Origin: GCA-2748575 sp033722575
GTDB lineage: Bacteria > Pseudomonadota > Gammaproteobacteria > Pseudomonadales > Ketobacteraceae
Assembly: GCA_033722575.1 (NCBI GenBank)
Contig: JAWVYU010000211.1
Span: 1-9,044 of the forward strand
Reading direction: 5' to 3'
DNA length: 9,044 bases
Shown here: piece by piece, positions 6,249 through 9,044 of the stretch
Position numbering within the stretch: the first letter of the stretch is position 1
Layout: each line of letters starts with the position of its first letter
Program-made: the position numbers and the translations under genes
The notes under the pieces: model-generated
Told to the model about the DNA's origin: nothing
The model's database searches: none
Seen by the model: only the letters and a program-made list of their open reading frames with translations

Positions 6249-7907
6249 TCACCCTGCTTTCGCCATTGTTGATTCCTGAGATAACCGTGAGCTATTACCC
6301 GCCGGTTGTTCTGTTTTGGCCGCCAGAATAAATTCTGCGGCGCGATAGCCTATCATCATGCTGGGTGCATTCAGTGCAGACACCGGGGTTTCAGGAATAA
6401 CCGAGGCATCTGCCACCCTCACTCCTGTCACGCCTCGCAGACGCAAACGGGTATCCACAGGAGCGCCCGGATCTTCCCCCATTCGACACGTCCCGCAATA
6501 ATGGAAGGTGGTCATGGTGGCGGATTTTATCCAGCGTCTGATTTTCACATCACTGGCTGATCTTGCACCTCCTGACAGAGGGGTATTTCCCCACTCAGCC
6601 AGTGCCTGCTGACTGGCAATACGCTTCGCCAGCGTGACGCCCGCTGCCATGGTGTCCATGTCCCGGGGATCCTGGTAATAATTGGGTGAAATCACTGCCT
6701 CGTCTTCCGGGTCCGCCGAACGCAAACGCAGGTATCCCCGTGATACGGGTTTACCCAGGATCACCACTATGCCGTACAGCTCACTCAGAAACCCCTTTAA
6801 AAGCGGTGTTTTGTAAGCCATGTCCACACAAGTTCTCAGCAAACCGCGCAACAGCCGGTTACGATACAGCGACGGCGGTAACAACACGGCTGGCAGCATA
6901 CGTTTCATGGACTGTTTCAGGGACGCCGGCGCGGAATAGAATACAAAACAACTATCTGCCTGTGAGGCCGACAATGCACTTTCCTGGTTCACGCGTGTAA
7001 ATCCGTATAGCTGTGGATAGCGGCTATCCGGCGACTTCCGGCCTTTATAAAACAGGCAGACATTGGGGTGATCCTGCAGATTCTCACCCACCTGGGGCTG
7101 ATCGGACACCACGTCAATACCGTGGCGCCTGAGTTGTTCAGCAGGCCCGATACCGGAAACCATCAGTAACTTGGGGGTTTCAAGTGCTCCGCTGCACAGA
7201 ACGACTTCCTTGGTTACCGACACAAAATGATCCTGACCCTCCCGGCGATAAATCAGGCCGGTTATCTGCTGCCTTTCATTAAAGATCAGCTGTCTGACTT
7301 TGGCGTTGGTGCGCACTGTCAGGCGCGGCAGCTGCTGTTCCTTTATAAAACTTACGTAGGAGCTGCGCCTCTGATCGCCATCGTAATTCATGGTCTGATA
7401 GCCCAGATATCCACACAGTTCCCCGTCAAGCAACTTATCCTTCTGTTGGAAACCCGCTCCTTTGGCAGCGTTGATGCAGGTTTCCGTAAAATTTGTCGGG
7501 ATTCTTGGTTTCACTTTAAGCCTGCTCTCCACAGCCTCGAACGCAGGCACCACATCCTTCCACTGCCAGCCCCGGGGCCAGGCGTCATAGTCTTTTTGGT
7601 CGCCACGGGTATAGACCATACCATTCACCGAGCCACTCCCGCCCATACCTGTGCCAGAGCCAAGATACAGACTGCGTCCGCCGCAATGGCCCTGCGGAAA
7701 CGAGCGTCTGTCCCACATGGTGCGATCATTGGCAAAGGCATGGATAAAACCATCAGCAGACAGCGTTTCCGGATTATTCTCCGCAGGCTCCCCCGCCTCC
7801 AGTAACAGAACGTCACCGGCATCCGCTTCCGCCAGTCTGGAAGCCACGACGCATCCGGAAGATCCACCTCCGACGACGACGTAACTGTAAACCTGCTGAT
7901 AACTCAT
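6249..7907 (-). CDS. GMC-family FAD-dependent alcohol oxidoreductase
   Basis: A glucose-methanol-choline family flavoenzyme (552 residues, typical length) that oxidises an alcohol to an aldehyde or ketone. The N-terminus YVVVGGGSSGCVVASRL with GGGSSG at 13-18 and Glu37 (LLLEAGE) binds the FAD ADP moiety. The GMC signature region lies at about 82-97 (GMGGSGSVNGM). The second signature is near GALETPKLLMVSGIG. The catalytic pair is His469 in FHYCGTCRMG and Asn513 in SALNAPSMMIG; the usual HPxGT is HYCGT here. There is no signal peptide, so it is probably cytoplasmic or membrane-peripheral, like AlkJ-type alcohol dehydrogenases. The ATG at 7907 is preferred: GAGG lies 10 nt upstream and the protein then begins like other GMC enzymes, whereas an in-frame TTG 42 bases upstream has no ribosome-binding site. 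Close coupling to the ALDH gene suggests successive alcohol-aldehyde-acid oxidation. Confidence 0.93.
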   Translation of the reverse strand: MSYQQVYSYVVVGGGSSGCVVASRLAEADAGDVLLLEAGEPAENNPETLSADGFIHAFANDRTMWDRRSFPQGHCGGRSLYLGSGTGMGGSGSVNGMVYTRGDQKDYDAWPRGWQWKDVVPAFEAVESRLKVKPRIPTNFTETCINAAKGAGFQQKDKLLDGELCGYLGYQTMNYDGDQRRSSYVSFIKEQQLPRLTVRTNAKVRQLIFNERQQITGLIYRREGQDHFVSVTKEVVLCSGALETPKLLMVSGIGPAEQLRRHGIDVVSDQPQVGENLQDHPNVCLFYKGRKSPDSRYPQLYGFTRVNQESALSASQADSCFVFYSAPASLKQSMKRMLPAVLLPPSLYRNRLLRGLLRTCVDMAYKTPLLKGFLSELYGIVVILGKPVSRGYLRLRSADPEDEAVISPNYYQDPRDMDTMAAGVTLAKRIASQQALAEWGNTPLSGGARSASDVKIRRWIKSATMTTFHYCGTCRMGEDPGAPVDTRLRLRGVTGVRVADASVIPETPVSALNAPSMMIGYRAAEFILAAKTEQPAGNSSRLSQESTMAKAG

Positions 7908-7970
7908 TGAATTCTGGCCTCTGGTTTCTGATTGTGTTTTTTCAGGCAAGGAATGCGTATGAGATCCCGG

Positions 7971-8549
7971 TCAGTACAAGCCTATGGCAGGCAGCAATCG
8001 CCGGTGCAGGAACTCGCGCATTTCACTCTCGGTACGCTTCCTGGTGGCCTTGAGGGTCAACAGCGACAGCAAAAACCGGATAGTGACTTCAATAATCTCG
8101 TCCAGCTCCTCCTGATCCACTGTCTGCTCCCTGAGGATCATGCGAAACAGCCCCCTGCTGATCTCAAGTCCGTCAGGCGTGTTCAATGCGTGACGATTGA
8201 GAATGCCCGACAAGCCGGAGTCTGTAACCAGCTCCAGATAGGGTTCGTTGGGCAGGTGTTTCAGGGCATACAGAAAGGGCTCAACCAGTCTGTCCTGGGG
8301 TGTGCTGAATTTTTCGATTTCCTGAAACAGCTTTTGCGCAAAGCCATAGGCCGATTGCAACAACGCATAACGAATCACGTCATCCCGGGTTTTGAAATAA
8401 CTGTACACCGTGGGCCGGGTAACGCCTGCTTCCTTGGCGATATCGTTCAGTGTCACCTTTTCCACACCCCAGCGCTTCACACAGGTCAGCGCAGCCTTGA
8501 CAATTTTCTCTTGCGTATCAGTGAGTTGTGTTTTTCTTGCGGGTTCCAT
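7971..8549 (-). CDS. TetR-family transcriptional regulator
   Basis: A 192-residue protein with the standard TetR plan. The N-terminal DNA-binding domain has its helix-turn-helix at about 32-53 (VTLNDIAKEAGVTRPTVYSYF), and a mostly helical C-terminal domain probably binds a ligand and forms the dimer. The C-terminal domain is not recognisable to a subfamily. A GAGGTA ribosome-binding site (8555-8560 on +) precedes the ATG by 6 nt. It is the first gene of the leftward cluster, 63 bp before the GMC gene and divergent from the P450. Its own upstream region holds a palindrome overlapping promoters in both directions, so it is likely an autoregulator that also controls the P450 and, if the transcript continues, the whole cluster. 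Repression relieved by a sterol-like or other hydrophobic ligand is the usual mode for this family and is inferred here. Confidence 0.93.
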   Translation of the reverse strand: MEPARKTQLTDTQEKIVKAALTCVKRWGVEKVTLNDIAKEAGVTRPTVYSYFKTRDDVIRYALLQSAYGFAQKLFQEIEKFSTPQDRLVEPFLYALKHLPNEPYLELVTDSGLSGILNRHALNTPDGLEISRGLFRMILREQTVDQEELDEIIEVTIRFLLSLLTLKATRKRTESEMREFLHRRLLPAIGLY

Positions 8550-8577
8550 GAAACTACCTCATTCGACTCATTACCGC

Positions 8578-8606
8578 AATATACTGACTTTACACCTTGA
8601 CGTAAA
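8578..8606 (-). promoter_or_regulatory. Candidate promoter of the TetR-led operon
   Basis: On the - strand, -35 TTTACG (8601-8606) and -10 TATATT (8578-8583) are separated by exactly 17 bp. This places the start of transcription about 20 nt before the TetR ATG. The -35 lies within the inverted repeat, so a bound regulator would block it. The match is 4/6 and 5/6 to the sigma-70 consensus. Confidence 0.5.
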
Positions 8607-8615
8607 GTGTAAAGT
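8587..8615. promoter_or_regulatory. Probable TetR operator: inverted repeat with three half-sites
   Basis: ACTTTACAC (8587-8595) and GTGTAAAGT (8607-8615) are perfect 9-bp inverted arms with an 11-bp spacer. The heptamer GTAAAGT occurs twice in tandem (8602-8608 and 8609-8615), and its complement ACTTTAC once (8587-8593). Two overlapping dyads are therefore possible, with 8-bp or 15-bp spacing between the heptamers. The element lies between the divergent TetR and P450 genes and overlaps the likely promoters of both, as expected for the operator of the adjacent regulator. Which dyad is bound cannot be told from sequence. Confidence 0.65.
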
Positions 8616-8625
8616 AGTAAATATT
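8597..8625 (+). promoter_or_regulatory. Candidate promoter of the CYP51-like gene
   Basis: TTGACG (8597-8602) is a 5/6 match to a -35 box. AATATT (8620-8625) follows with a 17-bp spacer and matches 4/6 of the -10 consensus. The GTAAAGT heptamers sit between the two boxes, so occupancy by the TetR regulator should repress. The predicted leader is about 120 nt long. Confidence 0.4.
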
Positions 8626-8669
8626 TGGTAACCACGGCACCGGCAGAGTCATCCGTGACTGTAACCGCC

Positions 8670-8714
8670 TTAACTTGGTCCCCGTTAACTTAAGTCCCGT
8701 TCTCTTAATCCAGG
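8670..8714. repeat. 15-bp tandem repeat in the CYP51 leader
   Basis: TTAACTTGGTCCCCG (8670-8684) is followed directly by TTAACTTAAGTCCCG (8685-8699), matching at 12 of 15 positions. A more degenerate third unit, TTCTCTTAATCCAGG (8700-8714), matches the second at 9 of 15. The array lies in the untranslated leader about 40 bp before the P450 start. Its role is unknown; a second protein-binding array is possible. Confidence 0.5.
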
Positions 8715-8746
8715 TGAACCAGCAAAGCTGGCCCGCCAACTTGACC

Positions 8747-8753
8747 GGAGGAG
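8747..8753 (+). promoter_or_regulatory. Ribosome binding site of the CYP51-like gene
   Basis: GGAGGAG ends 2 nt before the ATG at 8756 (GGAGG with 4-nt spacing). It is strong but rather close. In-frame GTG (8714) and TTG (8741) codons upstream lack such a signal, so ATG 8756 is chosen. Confidence 0.65.
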
Positions 8754-8755
8754 CC

Positions 8756-9044
8756 ATGACCACAGCACACTCTGCGCCCACGCTTCCCACAGAACCGGTG
8801 GAGCCGCCAAAAGTGAAAGGCGGTCTGCCAATGTTGGGCCATATCATGGGATTTGCCCGTAACCCCTACCACTTTATGAAACGGGTTTCCGATGAACTGG
8901 GTGAAATCGCTCAGTTCTCGCTGTTCGGACAGCGGGTGGTGCTGCTGACAGGTGACGAGGCCAGCGCCCTCTTTTACCGGGCCAGTGACGAACAACTGGA
9001 TCAATCGGCTGCCTACAAGCTGATGACACCTATCTTTGGCGAAG
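8756..9044 (+). CDS. Cytochrome P450, CYP51-like (sterol 14-alpha-demethylase), 5' end only
   Basis: The first 96 codons of a P450; the gene continues past the window. After a Pro-rich start there is GGLPMLGHIMGFARNP (22-37), then a strand region FSLFGQRVVLLTGDEAS (54-70) and the segment FYRASDEQLDQ (73-83). AYKLMTPIFGE (86-96) is the B'-helix/BC-loop signature of CYP51; Mycobacterium tuberculosis CYP51 has DDLDQAKAYPFMTPIFGEGV at the same place. There is no N-terminal membrane anchor, so it is probably soluble, as in other bacteria. CYP51 enzymes remove the sterol 14-alpha-methyl group in three O2- and NADPH-dependent steps, supplied by a redox partner not seen here. Residue Leu89 aligns with Phe78 of the mycobacterial enzyme, a position tied to C4-methyl selectivity. 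The haem-binding Cys lies outside the window. The gene is divergent from the TetR-led operon and shares its operator region. Confidence 0.88.
   Translation, partial: MTTAHSAPTLPTEPVEPPKVKGGLPMLGHIMGFARNPYHFMKRVSDELGEIAQFSLFGQRVVLLTGDEASALFYRASDEQLDQSAAYKLMTPIFGE

Noticed and set aside
7227..7805. A 192-codon + strand open frame opposite the GMC gene
   Set aside because: Shadow of a strongly supported GMC coding region; no recognisable motif.
7908..7949. Longer GMC product starting at TTG 7949
   Set aside because: It adds a polar, non-conserved stretch before the usual GMC start and lacks a ribosome binding site.
7932..8600. A 222-codon + strand open frame opposite the TetR gene
   Set aside because: It is the antisense of a well-recognised TetR protein, has no recognisable domain, and would run through the operator region.
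8705..9004. - strand open frames across the P450 start and leader
   Set aside because: The + strand encodes a clear CYP51-like N-terminus with a strong ribosome binding site; the reverse products resemble nothing known.
1..9044. CRISPR arrays, insertion sequences, tRNA or rRNA genes
   Set aside because: No regularly spaced repeats of suitable length, transposase motifs with terminal repeats, or RNA gene signatures were seen on either strand.

Overview
The window looks like chromosomal DNA of a Gram-negative bacterium, most likely a marine-type gammaproteobacterium. This rests on the NhaA and NarK-like protein sequences and the general gene style; it is an inference, and no rRNA or other marker is present to fix the genus. 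Base composition is balanced and the window is densely coding. There are no tRNA or rRNA genes, insertion sequences or CRISPR arrays.

Layout: (1) 1-203, + strand: the 3' end of an MFS transporter, probably a NarK/NasA-type nitrate/nitrite carrier. (2) 222-1466, - strand: a complete NhaA Na+/H+ antiporter with its own upstream gap. (3) 1612-8549, - strand: six closely packed genes reading leftwards, in order of transcription a TetR-family regulator, a GMC flavin oxidoreductase, an aldehyde dehydrogenase, a sterol-desaturase/C4-methyl-oxidase-like di-iron hydroxylase, an NSDHL/ERG26-like 3-beta-hydroxysteroid dehydrogenase, and a second extended SDR reductase. (4) 8756-9044, + strand: the first 96 codons of a divergently transcribed cytochrome P450 that closely resembles CYP51 (sterol 14-alpha-demethylase). 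It runs off the window, so it is easy to miss. (5) Between the TetR gene and the P450 lies a 206-bp control region. It holds a perfect 9-bp inverted repeat containing three copies of ACTTTAC/GTAAAGT, overlapped by candidate promoters in both directions, and a 15-bp tandem repeat in the P450 leader.

The main result is regions 3-5 read together: they look like a regulated sterol (or sterol-like triterpenoid) demethylation locus in a bacterium. A consistent chain can be proposed. CYP51 removes the 14-alpha-methyl group. The SMO-like hydroxylase hydroxylates a C4 methyl. The GMC enzyme oxidises the alcohol and the ALDH oxidises the aldehyde to a carboxylate. The NSDHL-like enzyme carries out oxidative decarboxylation to a 3-ketone, and the last SDR may reduce that ketone. 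The family assignments are well supported by motifs; the pathway and its order are inference. No squalene epoxidase, oxidosqualene cyclase or P450 redox partner is visible here, so the substrate may be made elsewhere in the genome, taken up, or be something other than a sterol. The nhaA and NarK-like genes appear to be unrelated neighbours that mark the left boundary of the locus.
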